Below are positions 17,523-27,436 of a DNA stretch of 64,000 nt, in pieces. Source of the stretch: Terriglobia bacterium (GTDB taxonomy: Bacteria > Acidobacteriota > Terriglobia > Bryobacterales > Bryobacteraceae); assembly GCA_020073265.1 (NCBI GenBank), contig JAIQFN010000026.1:1-64000 (forward strand), read 5' to 3'. Within the stretch, counting starts at the first letter, position 1. Each line of letters begins with the position of its first letter. A model generated the notes under the pieces. That model did not search any database. It was not told where the DNA came from and worked only from the letters and a program-made list of their open reading frames with translations. Made by a program: the position numbers and the translations under genes.

Positions 17523-19844
17523 TTATTGCAGGTCGAAATCGGCCCAGCGCTGGAACGATTTGCCGGTGCTGTCCACCGCGCTCATCACCAGACGGTAGGA
17601 TCCCGGTTTCAGCTCGTCCACCGGTACCTTCGAGCCGGTCGCCAAAACGGGACTGCCACCTTTCTCCGGAAGCGGAATCCGATACAGCCCGGTATCCACC
17701 TTCTGCTCGCCGGTCTTGGTGTCCAGCACGCGAAGCTGCAGCGCCACGGCCAGATCCTTGGGGGGGTCCGCGGAAGCCAGCAGCGGCTCGTACACCTCCA
17801 TGTAGAGCACGGGTTTCTCGCTGGTCTTGAACCGATTGGAGCCGTACGGAGTCATCTGGATGCCCTGCGTAACCAGCGGCACGCGGTCTTCGATCAGCGC
17901 CGCGTCCAGCTCGGTGCCCATGCTGGACGCCGGGCGATAGCTAGTGCTGAAGGCAATGGCGCTAAGTCTGAATGCGGTTCCGTCATAAGCGTCGATCGAC
18001 AGCGGCTTCTCCACCTTGCCGAAGCTTTGGCCGCCCGAACTGAACACCACCTTGAACCGGTATTGACCGGGCGCCAGATCGAACTGGTTCTCGTAGTGGA
18101 AGGGTTTCTCGTTGAAGGCTTCCACGTCCTTCTTGGTCTCGAAGTCGAGCTTCACGGTATCGCTGAAGCGCGCGCGCACCGAACCGTCCGGAAGGTAGGC
18201 CATCCCCAGAATGTTCATTTCCGAGTGCAGCTTGCCTTTTTCCTTTTCGAATTTCATGATGCGCGGCTCGATCTCCATGGCGACATTGACGCGCGCGACG
18301 TTGGGCTCGGTGTAGAAAAACGGAAGCTGTACCGAAGCCGTGATGTCACCGGCCTGCTCGGCCGCGGCCCGGTTCTCCAGCTCTTTTTCGGCGGGCTTCT
18401 GAGCCAGCATGTCATGCGACCGGACGTTGCAATATCCGGAGCGCGCCCGGGCGTTGATTCCGCCGCGGTCCACCTTCACCCGCAGGGCATGGCAGCTTCC
18501 CTCGTCCGAATCGGGTGGCGTGTAGGCGAGCAGATAATACTCGTTCAACTCCCGGCCGATCTTTTCCAGTCCGGAGAGCAGGTCGTTGGTGTTGATAATC
18601 ACGAAGCCGCCGGTGCCGTCGGCCAGCATGTGCAGCACTTCCTGATCCCGGTCGATGTTGTCGGGAAATTTGGGAAGCAGGATGCGCGACTGATTCATCA
18701 GGTTGGCCGGCATGCCCATGGGAGATGTCATGGCGCCGGGCGGCATACGAGTCGGGTTGCCGCCGCCAGCGTTGGGAAAGCCGGTGCCGCCAGGGCGTCC
18801 AACTGCGCCGCCACCTGGCATCGGCCGGCCACCTCCTCCTCCGGGCGAAACCGGTGTTCCTCCGCCGCCGATCGGCGCTCCACCGCGTCCACCGCCGCCA
18901 ACCCCCGGCGTTCCACCGCCGCCGCCCGGAGCTCCACCACCGCCGCCCGGCGTTCCACCGCCGCGCCCCACCTGCGGCGGCGCGAAGAAAGCCATCGATC
19001 CCAGGTTGAGCAAAGCGGGGTTCAAAAACGCCGCGATCCCGGGTACGCGCAAGGAAGGCGGCGCCATCAGCAGAGCCCCATTCGGAGCGCCTCCCACCAA
19101 CCCGCGCACGTCGATCGGATAGATGGCGACATTGGCCTTGTTGCAGGCGTCAATGGTCGCGGTCACTTCGGAGAGTTCTTCCGGCGTGACCCGAAATCCG
19201 CCCGTCAGGAAGATCAGGGTCTTGCGGCCCTGAATAGCGGCCAGGTTGCGGGCCAGGCTTCGCAGCGCCAGAACTACATCGCGAACGCCGAAGTCGGCGG
19301 CGGCCCTGGCCAGGCGCGGGGCTCCCAGGCTGGCGTCCAAGGTAGGAGTCACCGAGGAAAACTTGATTCCGGACACCACCGCTTTCAACCGTTCCGTGTC
19401 GGCCGTGAAGTTCTGGGCGATCTGGATGGAGCCGCCGTAGTTCACGATGGCCATCAGGCGATTGGGTCCGGCGTTCTTTTCGATGAACTGCGCGGCGGCC
19501 TTGCGCGCCAGGGCCTGGTCGCCGAAATTCACAGTCGAGTTGTCGAAGAACAGCACCAGGTAGCGCGGCTGTGAGTTGGTTGGGGAGGCGGGGTCGGCTT
19601 CAAATGAAAAATTCTTGACGGTCTGTTCCTTGTTGTCTTCCCAGACGCGAAAATCCTTGGCCGTGAGATCGCGGACGTAGTTTCCCTTCTTGTCGGTGGC
19701 CACGACGTCCACCAGCACCAGGCGCGTCTCAGTGCGGATGACGGCCCCCGAATCAGCCTGCGGCTTGGCGTTCTGCTGCGCGCGCGACGCGCCCGCCGCC
19801 AGACAAAGGAGTGCCGCCAGAATTTGAATGCGCTGAAGTCTCAC
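17523..19844 (-). CDS. VWFA-related acidobacterial protein with Gly-rich insert
   Basis: A 773-residue secreted protein, signal peptide 1-22. Residues 38-240 match the VWFA-related domain that is nearly restricted to Acidobacteria: RLVLVDVVATDKKGNYVRDLTAKDFRVWEDN, then YLVLFFDNST with a MIDAS-like DxS, and IFLTGGF. Residues 292-372 are a low-complexity run almost entirely of Gly, Pro, Ala, Thr and Arg. It interrupts the domain before DLLSGLEKIGRELNEYYLLAYTPP. The C-terminal 300 residues are beta-rich. It sits 12 bases after a second VWFA gene and is presumably cotranscribed. Function unknown; protein-protein adhesion outside the membrane is likely. Confidence 0.85.
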   Translation of the reverse strand: MRLQRIQILAALLCLAAGASRAQQNAKPQADSGAVIRTETRLVLVDVVATDKKGNYVRDLTAKDFRVWEDNKEQTVKNFSFEADPASPTNSQPRYLVLFFDNSTVNFGDQALARKAAAQFIEKNAGPNRLMAIVNYGGSIQIAQNFTADTERLKAVVSGIKFSSVTPTLDASLGAPRLARAAADFGVRDVVLALRSLARNLAAIQGRKTLIFLTGGFRVTPEELSEVTATIDACNKANVAIYPIDVRGLVGGAPNGALLMAPPSLRVPGIAAFLNPALLNLGSMAFFAPPQVGRGGGTPGGGGGAPGGGGGTPGVGGGGRGGAPIGGGGTPVSPGGGGGRPMPGGGAVGRPGGTGFPNAGGGNPTRMPPGAMTSPMGMPANLMNQSRILLPKFPDNIDRDQEVLHMLADGTGGFVIINTNDLLSGLEKIGRELNEYYLLAYTPPDSDEGSCHALRVKVDRGGINARARSGYCNVRSHDMLAQKPAEKELENRAAAEQAGDITASVQLPFFYTEPNVARVNVAMEIEPRIMKFEKEKGKLHSEMNILGMAYLPDGSVRARFSDTVKLDFETKKDVEAFNEKPFHYENQFDLAPGQYRFKVVFSSGGQSFGKVEKPLSIDAYDGTAFRLSAIAFSTSYRPASSMGTELDAALIEDRVPLVTQGIQMTPYGSNRFKTSEKPVLYMEVYEPLLASADPPKDLAVALQLRVLDTKTGEQKVDTGLYRIPLPEKGGSPVLATGSKVPVDELKPGSYRLVMSAVDSTGKSFQRWADFDLQ

Positions 19845-19856
19845 GATCCTACCCCC

Positions 19857-21593
19857 TCATGGAATCTCGATGACGCCGTTGCGCGCCGCCATCAACTGCC
19901 CTTCTTGATCTCTGATCACCACTCGAATCACATAGCTTCCCGGAGTCACGTCGAAGTTGGTCTTCAGGGCGATCCCCGATCCCACCCGCTTTTCCAGCGT
20001 TTCATCCCGCAGCCGCATCTCGACGCGCTTCTCGATCGCATTGATGAGGTTGCCGTTGCGGTCGAATACGCCGGAGACCACCATCAGAGTATCGTTGTTG
20101 CGGCCATCCGCCTTCTGAAAGTGCAGACGTCTCACGTCCACTTTGGCCACCACTGCCAGCCGGGCGCTCACGTCGCTCGATTTGAAGAACTGGGTCTCGA
20201 CGTCCAGCGGTATGTCCGACATTTCCTCGCGCGAGAACACCGCCTCTCGAATCTCCTCTTTGGCCTGCTCGGCCGGATCGATGGCGTGCTTGGGTGCGTA
20301 GTAGCCTCGGCGCGCCTGAGAGGTAAGGCCGGCCGAGCTCTTCAGGGTCACCTTCAAGGCGTGAAAGCTGCCGTCCAGCTTCAGATTCTGCGGCGAGAAT
20401 CCCAGCAGATAGACAAACTCGGGCGGCGCGGCGAGGAGCTGAAAGCCCAGTTTCAGATCATTGTTATTGTGGAAGAACGTTCCGCCGGTGCCGTCGGCGA
20501 GTTCGCCCAGTGTGTCGGCGCCGGCGAGGTCGCTCTGGCGCCGGTACAAGTCCCTTTCCACCGCGGTGGCCGCATTGGATGGCGGCGCACTGATGTCTCC
20601 GCCCGGCATGCTGACGTACAGCCCGCGCGCATCCAGAGTGCTGATGGTCACGTTGGCCCGGATAGCGCGATCCATGACGTCGATTTCATCCGGCCGGTAA
20701 TCGTTGGTCAGATAGAATCCAGGCGAGACCAGCACGATGCTGCGCTGGCCGGGCGCGGCGGACATCCGGCGGATCACGTCCTTCAGCACGCTCAGAGCCA
20801 GCTTGCTGTCATTCTCTCCCAGGCTGAGCACGCGCGAGGCGGCGCTTCGAGCCAAGGGCTCCGCCTGCCGCATGGCCGCGTCCTGGCCTCCTCCACCCGG
20901 TCCCTGCGTGACCATGATGTCAGCGCAGATGATGGCATCCTGTTCGGCCACCGCCAGCGCCTGCCGGTCGTTCTTGTTCTGAATCAAGTCCGCCATGTAG
21001 TAGGTGACATCCGGGCAATCGGTGCCGGCCGGCATGGCTTTCCCTCGCGGCTGCATGCGCATCAGGGTTTCACGGATTTTCGCGAGATCGTCAGTGAAGT
21101 CCAGCATGTTCTGGCCGGAGGTGGTGTAGATCGCGGCGCGATCCGTGGGCTGAAGCTCTTCCAGATGCTTCACCGCGGCGTCGCGCGCCTGAGCCAGATC
21201 GCCGAACTCCAGGTGCACGTCGTCAAAAATGTAGGCTACGAAGCGGCTGGGCATGGTGGCCGGGTTGCCGGCCGGCGCCGCGCTACCGTTTTCAGTCGAA
21301 GATATAACCAGCGCTTTCGCTCGATCGGTGGATTTTTCGACCGAGAATTTCGAAATCGTCTGCGGCTTGCCCTTGTCGAAGAGCTGGAAATCCTCCTGCC
21401 GCAAGTTGCCGATGGCGTGCCCCTGGCGGTCGCGCACCACGACCGGGACCATCACCAGGTTCACGCGGGTGCTGAACGTGGTGGTGGCGTCGTGCGAACT
21501 GATCTCGGATGAATTCGCGGCGGTTTGGGCGTGATTGGATCGGCTGCCTGCGAACAGGGAGAGGACAGCCAGCGTCAATACGCGCGCCCGCAT
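19857..21593 (-). CDS. VWFA-related acidobacterial protein
   Basis: A 578-residue paralogue of the neighbouring protein, without the glycine-rich insert. It has a signal peptide (residues 1-23), the typical entry RVNLVMVPVVVRDRQGHAIGNLRQEDFQLFDKG, then FVAYIFDDVHLEFGDLAQARDAA replacing the usual MIDAS, GQRSIVLVSPGFYL, ISTLDARGLYV, and ELADGTGGTFFHNNNDLKLGFQLL followed by FVYLLGFSPQ and a C-terminal beta-domain. It is the first gene of the VWFA pair. An upstream promoter must lie in 21594-21688, where no clear box is seen. Confidence 0.85.
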   Translation of the reverse strand: MRARVLTLAVLSLFAGSRSNHAQTAANSSEISSHDATTTFSTRVNLVMVPVVVRDRQGHAIGNLRQEDFQLFDKGKPQTISKFSVEKSTDRAKALVISSTENGSAAPAGNPATMPSRFVAYIFDDVHLEFGDLAQARDAAVKHLEELQPTDRAAIYTTSGQNMLDFTDDLAKIRETLMRMQPRGKAMPAGTDCPDVTYYMADLIQNKNDRQALAVAEQDAIICADIMVTQGPGGGGQDAAMRQAEPLARSAASRVLSLGENDSKLALSVLKDVIRRMSAAPGQRSIVLVSPGFYLTNDYRPDEIDVMDRAIRANVTISTLDARGLYVSMPGGDISAPPSNAATAVERDLYRRQSDLAGADTLGELADGTGGTFFHNNNDLKLGFQLLAAPPEFVYLLGFSPQNLKLDGSFHALKVTLKSSAGLTSQARRGYYAPKHAIDPAEQAKEEIREAVFSREEMSDIPLDVETQFFKSSDVSARLAVVAKVDVRRLHFQKADGRNNDTLMVVSGVFDRNGNLINAIEKRVEMRLRDETLEKRVGSGIALKTNFDVTPGSYVIRVVIRDQEGQLMAARNGVIEIP

Positions 21594-21688
21594 ACCGTCA
21601 GACTATTTTACTCCTTCGGCAGGCGGGCGCTTGAAATGAAGCACTAATCGGCGGGATTTTCCGCCGAGTACAGCTTAGCTCCCGCGAG

Positions 21689-22357
21689 CTACTTGATTCC
21701 GGGATTGACGTAGCCGTGCTCCAGGACCTTGTTCATATCCGGCCGCACACTGAGGTAGTCCACGTGATCGGCGATGTTGGTCCAGCCGTGGGGCACGCCC
21801 TCCGGGATAATAACTACGTCGCCCACGGTCACATCCCGCTTCACCACGTCGTCGCCCGCGATTTGGCCGCTGCAGGACGGGCCGTTCAGGATTTTGGTTA
21901 CTTCAGATTCCGGCCCCGATCGCACGCCGTTCACGATGTGGCCACCGGTGACCAGTGTGCCGCCGCCCGAAACAATGATGTACGTTTCCGTAGTGTCGTC
22001 ATGCGCGATTCCGCCGACGCCGCCGGTGGCAGCGCCGGACGCCTGCTCGCCGCATCGCTGCACGTTCGCCGGCGTGCCGCGACCGGCTCCGCCACGACCC
22101 CGGCCCGCGCCCGCGCCGCGACCCGCGGCAGCCTGTCCGGTCGCACCGCGGTGAATGATGCCGACCGCGAGCTGGTACTTGCCCATGTCCACCACGCGAA
22201 GCTGCTGATCGACCGCTGGCGGCGTTCGCTGAGCGCCTTCTTTCTGGACTTCCTTGATTTGGGCATTCGTGATATCGATGGCCGCTTTGGGCTGCGCGAA
22301 CCCAACCACGGTTGAAACCGCAAACAGCGCTGCCAAACCTACGAGTGCTTTGTGCAT
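21689..22357 (-). CDS. Secreted cupin-domain protein
   Basis: A 222-residue exported single-cupin protein. Start 22357 has AAGGAGAGG upstream and a signal peptide ending GFAQ. Residues 85-105 are an Ala/Gly/Arg-rich spacer (AAGRGAGAGRGRGGAGRGT). The cupin motifs follow: GGIAHDDTTETYIIVSGGGT, with His and Glu ligands in the first motif, and DVVIIPEGVPHGWTN with the second histidine. Such proteins often bind a divalent metal; the reaction is not deducible. It is divergent from the CHRD/PQQ operon, which it could serve, as both are extracytoplasmic. Confidence 0.75.
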   Translation of the reverse strand: MHKALVGLAALFAVSTVVGFAQPKAAIDITNAQIKEVQKEGAQRTPPAVDQQLRVVDMGKYQLAVGIIHRGATGQAAAGRGAGAGRGRGGAGRGTPANVQRCGEQASGAATGGVGGIAHDDTTETYIIVSGGGTLVTGGHIVNGVRSGPESEVTKILNGPSCSGQIAGDDVVKRDVTVGDVVIIPEGVPHGWTNIADHVDYLSVRPDMNKVLEHGYVNPGIK

Positions 22358-22506
22358 GGTCCTCTCCTTGCCAGATGGCTTGTCTTGTCCTGGCCAAATG
22401 GTCTGACGTTCATTTCGCCACATGGCTCGGTTCATCATTATAGCCCCATACGGGCGTTCCGCAAGCGGCGGAGCGATGCTGCTCCAGCGGCGAACGGCTT
22501 CGACGC

Positions 22507-22537
22507 TATAATGCCTAGTGTCCTTTTTATAAAGGAC
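22507..22537 (+). promoter_or_regulatory. -10 box and 5'-end hairpin of CHRD/PQQ operon
   Basis: TATAAT at 22507-22512 is followed at the predicted start by a hairpin, GTCCTTT / AAAGGAC with loop TTAT (22520-22537). No good -35 box is seen, so an activator or an unusual -35 is likely. The hairpin could protect the mRNA 5' end or be an operator. Confidence 0.5.
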
Positions 22538-22550
22538 CAAGAGGCGAGCA

Positions 22551-22991
22551 ATGGCATTGAAGCGACGTATCGCGGCTGCGGCGATGGGACTGGGATTCTT
22601 GTGGCTGGGAGTTTCGCTGGCCGCTCCGCGTGATGAGAAGTTTCATACCCGGCTTGCGCCGGTGCCGATGGACGCGAGCATGCGGGCCACGGTGGCAGGC
22701 ACCGGCTCGGCGACCGCGGTGCTGACCGGCGCCAAACTCGCGATCAACGGAACTTTCGAAGGATTGCGCACGCCGGCCACGGCGGCTCATCTCCATCTCA
22801 GCCGCGTCGCAGGAGTGCGGGGGCCGGCGGTTTTCGAGCTGACCGTCGCGCACACCACCAGCGGCGCGGTCTCCGGTTCGTTCGACCTGAGCGCCGACCA
22901 GGTGGACAGCCTCAGGAAGGGTCGATTTTACATTCAGATTCAAAGCGAGAAAGCCCCGGACGGAAATCTGTGGGGCTGGTTGATGCACTAG
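22551..22991 (+). CDS. Secreted CHRD-domain protein
   Basis: A 146-residue protein with signal peptide 1-25 (ending SLAAP) and a single CHRD domain, the beta-rich module first defined in chordin: [54 protein letters not shown] and [23 protein letters not shown]. Bacterial CHRD proteins are secreted and poorly characterised. It is the first gene of a tight operon, 13 bases before the PQQ dehydrogenase, so it may assist or accompany that periplasmic enzyme; that link is positional only. Confidence 0.85.
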   Translation: MALKRRIAAAAMGLGFLWLGVSLAAPRDEKFHTRLAPVPMDASMRATVAGTGSATAVLTGAKLAINGTFEGLRTPATAAHLHLSRVAGVRGPAVFELTVAHTTSGAVSGSFDLSADQVDSLRKGRFYIQIQSEKAPDGNLWGWLMH

Positions 22992-23004
22992 GAGGCGCGA
23001 TCGA

Positions 23005-25164
23005 ATGCGCGGTTTAAAGAGAAGTTCCATGCTGGTCCTTTCGGCGCTGGCCGCCATGGTTGTGGTGGCGCAGCAGCGGCCGGCGGCTGGACCATTCACC
23101 GCAGCGCAGGCCGCGGCCGGTCGAGCGGCCTATCAAGAGAACTGTTCGGGGTGCCATCTGGCGGATCTGGCGGGGCGGAACGAAGCGCCGCCGCTCGCGG
23201 GCGCGAATTTCATGAACACCTGGGGAGCCAGGACGACGCGCGAGCTGCTGGCGCTCATCCAGACCACCATGCCGCCCGGCAATCCCGGCGCGCTGGGTCC
23301 GGATGTGTACGCGGAGATCGGCGCATTCATTTTGCGGTCCAACGGCGCGGCTCCAGGCAACGAGCCTCTGACGGCGAACGCGAACGTGGTCATCAGCTCG
23401 GTGGCAAACGGTCAGGCGCCTCCCGCGGCTGCGGCACAGCCGGGCGGTGGCGGTCGAGGCGCGCAGGCAGGCGCCGGCGGAGGGCGAGGAGGGGTGCGGC
23501 CGGCCGCACCGCGCGGTCTCACGGTAACCGGGGAAGTGAAGAACTACACGCCGGTCACCGACGAGATGCTGCTGCATCCCGATCCAGCCGACTGGCTCAT
23601 GGTGCGCCGCAACTATCAGGCCTGGAGCTTCAGCCCGCTCGCGCAGGTGACCGCGAAAAATGTTCAGAACCTGCAGCTCGTCTGGGCGTGGGCGATGAAC
23701 GATGGCGGAGCCGCCGAGACTACGCCCATCGTCCACAACGGCGTCATCTATCTTTCCAACACCAGCAACACCGTGCAGGCTTTGGACGCGCGCACCGGCG
23801 ATTTGATTTGGGAGAACCGCGTCGGTCCGGAAGCCACCGTGGCTTACGGCGCGACTCGCAGTCTTGCCGTGTATCAGGACAAGGTATTCCTGCCGACCAC
23901 CGATGCGAAGATGATTGCGCTGGACGCGCGCACGGGCAAGATCGTCTGGCAGACGGTGATCGCAGACAACCGGAAAGGCTACAGCAACACCGGAGGCCCG
24001 ATCGTCATCCACGGCAAAGTTCTGCAGGGACTGATGGGTTGCGACCGCTTCAAGGAAGAGGGCTGCTACATCAGCGCCTACGACGCCAACGACGGCAAGC
24101 AGCTCTGGAAATTTTATACTGTGGCGCGCGAAGGGCAGCCCGGCGGCGACACCTGGAACGGTTTGCCGAATCTGCTGCGCGGCGGCGGCGACAACTGGAT
24201 CACCGGCAGCTACGATCCCGAGTTGAATCTGACCTACTGGGGCGTCGCGCAGGCCAAGCCCTGGATGCGCGCGAGCCGCGGAACAAAGTCGGAGAAGGCG
24301 TTGTACACCAGTTCGACGCTGGCGCTGAATCCCGACGATGGCAAACTGGCGTGGTACTTCCAACACATTCCCGGCGAGTCGCTGGATCTGGATGAAGTGT
24401 TCGAGCGCGTGCTGGTGGACAGCGGCGATCAGAAATGGGTCTTCACCATCGGCAAAGCGGGAATTCTCTGGAAGCTGGATCGCAAGACCGGCAAGTATCT
24501 GACGCATAAAGAGACCGTGTTCCAGAACGTGTTCGATCAGATCGATGCGAAGACCGGCGAGGTGACGTACCGCAGCGAGATCCTGGAGCAGGAAATCGGG
24601 AAATGGGTGCAGTCGTGTCCGAGCACGGAAGGCGGGCATAACTGGCAGGCCATGAGTTATCACCAGCCGACGGGACAATTGATTATTCCGCTGAGCCAGA
24701 GCTGCATGGAGATGTCCGGGCGCAAGGTGGAATTCAAAGACGGATCGGGCGGGACGGCGGCGGACCGGCGCTTCTACGAGATGCCCGGAACCGACGGCAA
24801 CATCGGCAGGCTGGCCGCGTTTGACGCCAAGACCATGAAGGAGACGTGGTCGTTCCAGCAGCGCGCGCCATTCTTGACGGGCGTGCTGTCGACCGCGGGC
24901 GGCGTCGCGTTCGTCGGCGATCTGGATCGGGTCTTCAAGGCGGTGGACGTGAAGACGGGGACGATACTTTGGAAGACTCGACTGGGGACTTCGGTGCAGG
25001 GCTACCCGGTATCGTTCAGCGCCGGCGGCCGGCAATACATCGCGGTGACCACGGGACTGGGCGGCGGCAGTCCGCGCCAGGTGCCCGCGACGATCGCTCC
25101 GGATATTCATCATCCGGCCAATGGCAACGCGCTGTACGTGTTCGCGCTTCCGGAGAAGCAATGA
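23005..25164 (+). CDS. PQQ-dependent dehydrogenase with N-terminal cytochrome c domain
   Basis: A 719-residue periplasmic quinohaemoprotein. After a signal peptide (residues 1-23) comes a cytochrome c domain with C47-SG-C50-H51 and axial ligand candidate M89 in TTMPPG. Then follow a Gly/Ala-rich linker and an eight-bladed PQQ propeller with repeated W-docking motifs ([59 protein letters not shown]). It oxidises an alcohol, aldehyde or sugar and passes electrons to the haem. Most quinohaemoprotein alcohol dehydrogenases carry the haem domain at the C-terminus, so this order is reversed. The stop codon overlaps the next start codon (ATGA). Confidence 0.9.
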   Translation: MRGLKRSSMLVLSALAAMVVVAQQRPAAGPFTAAQAAAGRAAYQENCSGCHLADLAGRNEAPPLAGANFMNTWGARTTRELLALIQTTMPPGNPGALGPDVYAEIGAFILRSNGAAPGNEPLTANANVVISSVANGQAPPAAAAQPGGGGRGAQAGAGGGRGGVRPAAPRGLTVTGEVKNYTPVTDEMLLHPDPADWLMVRRNYQAWSFSPLAQVTAKNVQNLQLVWAWAMNDGGAAETTPIVHNGVIYLSNTSNTVQALDARTGDLIWENRVGPEATVAYGATRSLAVYQDKVFLPTTDAKMIALDARTGKIVWQTVIADNRKGYSNTGGPIVIHGKVLQGLMGCDRFKEEGCYISAYDANDGKQLWKFYTVAREGQPGGDTWNGLPNLLRGGGDNWITGSYDPELNLTYWGVAQAKPWMRASRGTKSEKALYTSSTLALNPDDGKLAWYFQHIPGESLDLDEVFERVLVDSGDQKWVFTIGKAGILWKLDRKTGKYLTHKETVFQNVFDQIDAKTGEVTYRSEILEQEIGKWVQSCPSTEGGHNWQAMSYHQPTGQLIIPLSQSCMEMSGRKVEFKDGSGGTAADRRFYEMPGTDGNIGRLAAFDAKTMKETWSFQQRAPFLTGVLSTAGGVAFVGDLDRVFKAVDVKTGTILWKTRLGTSVQGYPVSFSAGGRQYIAVTTGLGGGSPRQVPATIAPDIHHPANGNALYVFALPEKQ

Positions 25165-26306
25165 TGCGTGCATTGCGCGTTCTTCCGTTGTTGATTGCGG
25201 TCGCAGCGCTCCCTCAGGAGCTGCCGCGCGGCGAGATCGTCGACAACGTGAAGTGCGCGGCGGATCAATCGCAGAGCTACGCGCTGTACGTTCCGTCGCA
25301 CTATTCCAAAGATCGGCAGTGGAGCTTGATTCTGGCGTTCGATGCGCGCGGACGCGGGCGCGCGCCGGTGGAGCAATACAAGGCGGCGGCCGAGAAATAC
25401 GGCTACATCGTGGCGGGGTCGAACAATTCGCGCAATGGTCCGCCGCAGGTGAGTCTGGCGGCGGCGCAGGCGATGTGGGAAGACGTGGTGAAGCGATTCT
25501 CGATCAATCCGAAGCGCATGTACACGGCGGGTCATTCGGGAGGCGCGCGCATCGCGATGAAGGTGGCGATCGATTCGAACCAGATTGCCGGCGTGTTCGC
25601 TTCCAGCGCCGGATTTCCGCCGGGACATCGCCGCAGCGAGCTGCAGTTCGCGGTTTTCGGAACGGCCGGGACCGAGGATTTCAATTATCTGGAGATGCGC
25701 CAGCTGGATCAGGAATTGAGCAGCCCGCATCGCGTGGTGGTTTTCCAGGGCGGCCACACCTGGCTGCCGAGCGAGCTGGCGGTGGAGGCGGTGGAGTGGA
25801 TGGAAGTCCAGGCCATGAAGTCCGGCCGGAGCGCGCGGGACGAAGCGTTGTTGCAGAAGATTCTTGCGGCGCGGGCCGCGCAAGCGTCGTCGCAGAAGGA
25901 TGAGGCCAGCGCGTGGGAGGCGCTCAACGCGCTGTCCACCGATTTTCAGGGGCTGACGGATGTATCGAAGTACGCAGCGCAGGCCCACGCGCTGCAGCAG
26001 AAGAAGAGCGTGCTGGATGCGCTGAACAAGGAGCACGAGGACCAGGAATTCGAGGCGCAGATCGGGATGGAGCTGGCCGATCTTCAGGAAGGACTCCTGG
26101 ACGGCCCGGAGGCGCGCGCGGCGAATTTCTCGCAGTTGAAGGACCGGCTGACGCGATTGTCCCAGCAGGCCAACGGCCCGGCGGATTCGTCCGAGCGGCG
26201 GATGGCGAGGCGGTTGATGAGCGGGATCTTCATCGACTCGCGCGGGGTGGACGATCAGGAGTATCAGAAATTCGTCGACGGGCTGCGGCCTCCGGTCCGG
26301 AACTGA
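25161..26306 (+). CDS. Secreted alpha/beta hydrolase with C-terminal helical extension
   Basis: A 381-residue protein started at 25161, overlapping the PQQ dehydrogenase stop by four bases, so translation is coupled. It has a short signal peptide (ending VAALPQ). The hydrolase domain spans about residues 20-215: [15 protein letters not shown], nucleophile serine in [10 protein letters not shown], an acid around GTAGTEDF and a histidine in GGHTWLP. Residues 220-381 are a long charged helical region, probably TPR-like or coiled, containing [27 protein letters not shown] dienelactone-hydrolase or feruloyl-esterase-like activity is likely, possibly making or processing the substrate of the PQQ enzyme. 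Confidence 0.8.
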   Translation: MMRALRVLPLLIAVAALPQELPRGEIVDNVKCAADQSQSYALYVPSHYSKDRQWSLILAFDARGRGRAPVEQYKAAAEKYGYIVAGSNNSRNGPPQVSLAAAQAMWEDVVKRFSINPKRMYTAGHSGGARIAMKVAIDSNQIAGVFASSAGFPPGHRRSELQFAVFGTAGTEDFNYLEMRQLDQELSSPHRVVVFQGGHTWLPSELAVEAVEWMEVQAMKSGRSARDEALLQKILAARAAQASSQKDEASAWEALNALSTDFQGLTDVSKYAAQAHALQQKKSVLDALNKEHEDQEFEAQIGMELADLQEGLLDGPEARAANFSQLKDRLTRLSQQANGPADSSERRMARRLMSGIFIDSRGVDDQEYQKFVDGLRPPVRN

Positions 26307-26950
26307 TGAGCGCGAAGATCCGGCGCGCGACGCGCTCCGATGCGGACTTTCTGGCGTGGGTGATGCTGGCGTCATCGCGCAGTCACTTGTCGCGCGGCGC
26401 CTGGGACCTGGTGGTCGGCGCCGATGACGCCGGATGTCTGGATTACTTGAAGCGGCTGGCGGTGGCCGATCCGCGGTCGCTGTGTCACTACGACAGTTTC
26501 CTGGTGGCTGAAGTGGACGGGCGCCCGGCCGCGGGGCTGTGCACATTCAAGCCGGGCGACGGCGGATGGGCGGTGGTCGACCAAGCCATGTCGAACGTGC
26601 AACGCGACCTGGGCTGGACGGACGCGAACCTGGCGGGATCGCAACAACGCTTGGCTCCCATGCTGGCCTGCATGCCGCCCGAGGCGGGCGCGGATTGGGT
26701 CATCGAGTTTGTCGCGACGCTGCCGGAGTATCGCCGCCGCGGGTTGGTGGATGGGCTGATGCGCGAGGCGATCGGGCAAGGTGTTGAGTGCGGATGCTCG
26801 CTCGCGCAGATCATGATACTGATCGGAAATGACCCGGCGCAAGCGGCGTACGAGAAGGTGGGGTTCGCCGTGCATGACGACCACGGCTCGGCGGAACTTG
26901 ATGCCGCTATTGGCTCGCGGGGATTTCGGCGGTTGCTGCGGAAGCTGTAG
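26306..26950 (+). CDS. GNAT family N-acetyltransferase
   Basis: A 214-residue acetyltransferase started at 26306, where TGATG fuses the previous stop and this start. The GNAT core is recognisable: IRRATRSDADFLAWVM at the N-terminus, DSFLVAEVDGRPAAGLCTF (beta-4), and the acetyl-CoA-binding turn VIEFVATLPEYRRRGLVDGLMREAI (R/Q-x-x-G-x-G/A variant RRRGLV), then NDPAQAAYEKVGFAV. Acceptor unknown. It is the last gene of the CHRD/PQQ operon yet cytoplasmic, unlike its three exported neighbours, so it may act on a metabolite rather than on them. Confidence 0.82.
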   Translation: MSAKIRRATRSDADFLAWVMLASSRSHLSRGAWDLVVGADDAGCLDYLKRLAVADPRSLCHYDSFLVAEVDGRPAAGLCTFKPGDGGWAVVDQAMSNVQRDLGWTDANLAGSQQRLAPMLACMPPEAGADWVIEFVATLPEYRRRGLVDGLMREAIGQGVECGCSLAQIMILIGNDPAQAAYEKVGFAVHDDHGSAELDAAIGSRGFRRLLRKL

Positions 26951-27073
26951 ACACAGGGTCAAGATAGCAGCGGGGCGACGCGACTGCTCACGTCCGTTGT
27001 CATCTCAAGCGGCTTGGTTGGGGAGCCAATTACTCGAATATCAACGGCATGGAGGCGACTCGTCGCGGACACG

Positions 27074-27356
27074 TCACGCCGTTGGACGCTGTGATTGAGG
27101 ATTCCATAGCCTACTGCGTTCTGCTATCCCCTCAGCGACGTCCTTCATGAAGCCCTCATCCGGAACGGCGGTGGTGCCGCGTGCCTCAGCCAGGGTGACG
27201 CACTCTGACAAGAGACGGCCCTTGGGAAGCGCGGGCCGGATGACTGCCACGGGTCTGTGATCCTGCTCGACAACAACCTCGACGCCGTTCTGTACCTTAT
27301 CCGACGGAGTGCAGGTCGCGAGCCACTTCACTTTCCGTCATGCGGACTGTTGCCAT
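27074..27356 (-). pseudogene. Frameshifted Phd/YefM-like antitoxin
   Basis: From the ATG at 27356 the minus strand reads MATVRMTESEVARDLHSV and then stops in frame. In another frame it continues as DKVQNGVEVVVEQDHRPVAVIRPA through to 27074. Joined, these give the usual N-terminus and core of the antitoxin family whose members read M-x-T-V-R-M-x-E-x-E-L-A-R-D-x-x-x-V-L-x-K-V. Exactly two bases appear to be missing between GTC and GGATAAG, the place of the expected leucine codon. No toxin gene lies downstream, so this seems to be a decayed toxin-antitoxin remnant; a sequencing error is possible. Confidence 0.7.
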
Positions 27357-27436
27357 GTCTCGATCATAAGAAGGTGTTCCTAGACGATGTCAGATCCTAT
27401 GTTCGGTATCGCCTGTGCTAGAGTTTGCAATTGCTC

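Noticed and set aside
18703-19122. Proline-rich plus-strand protein
   Set aside because: It is the complement of the glycine-rich tract in the VWFA gene and has no start signal or domain.
23014-25173. A 719-codon frame on the minus strand
   Set aside because: It mirrors the PQQ dehydrogenase gene, has no domain and is rich in Arg, His, Leu and Ala as antisense frames are.
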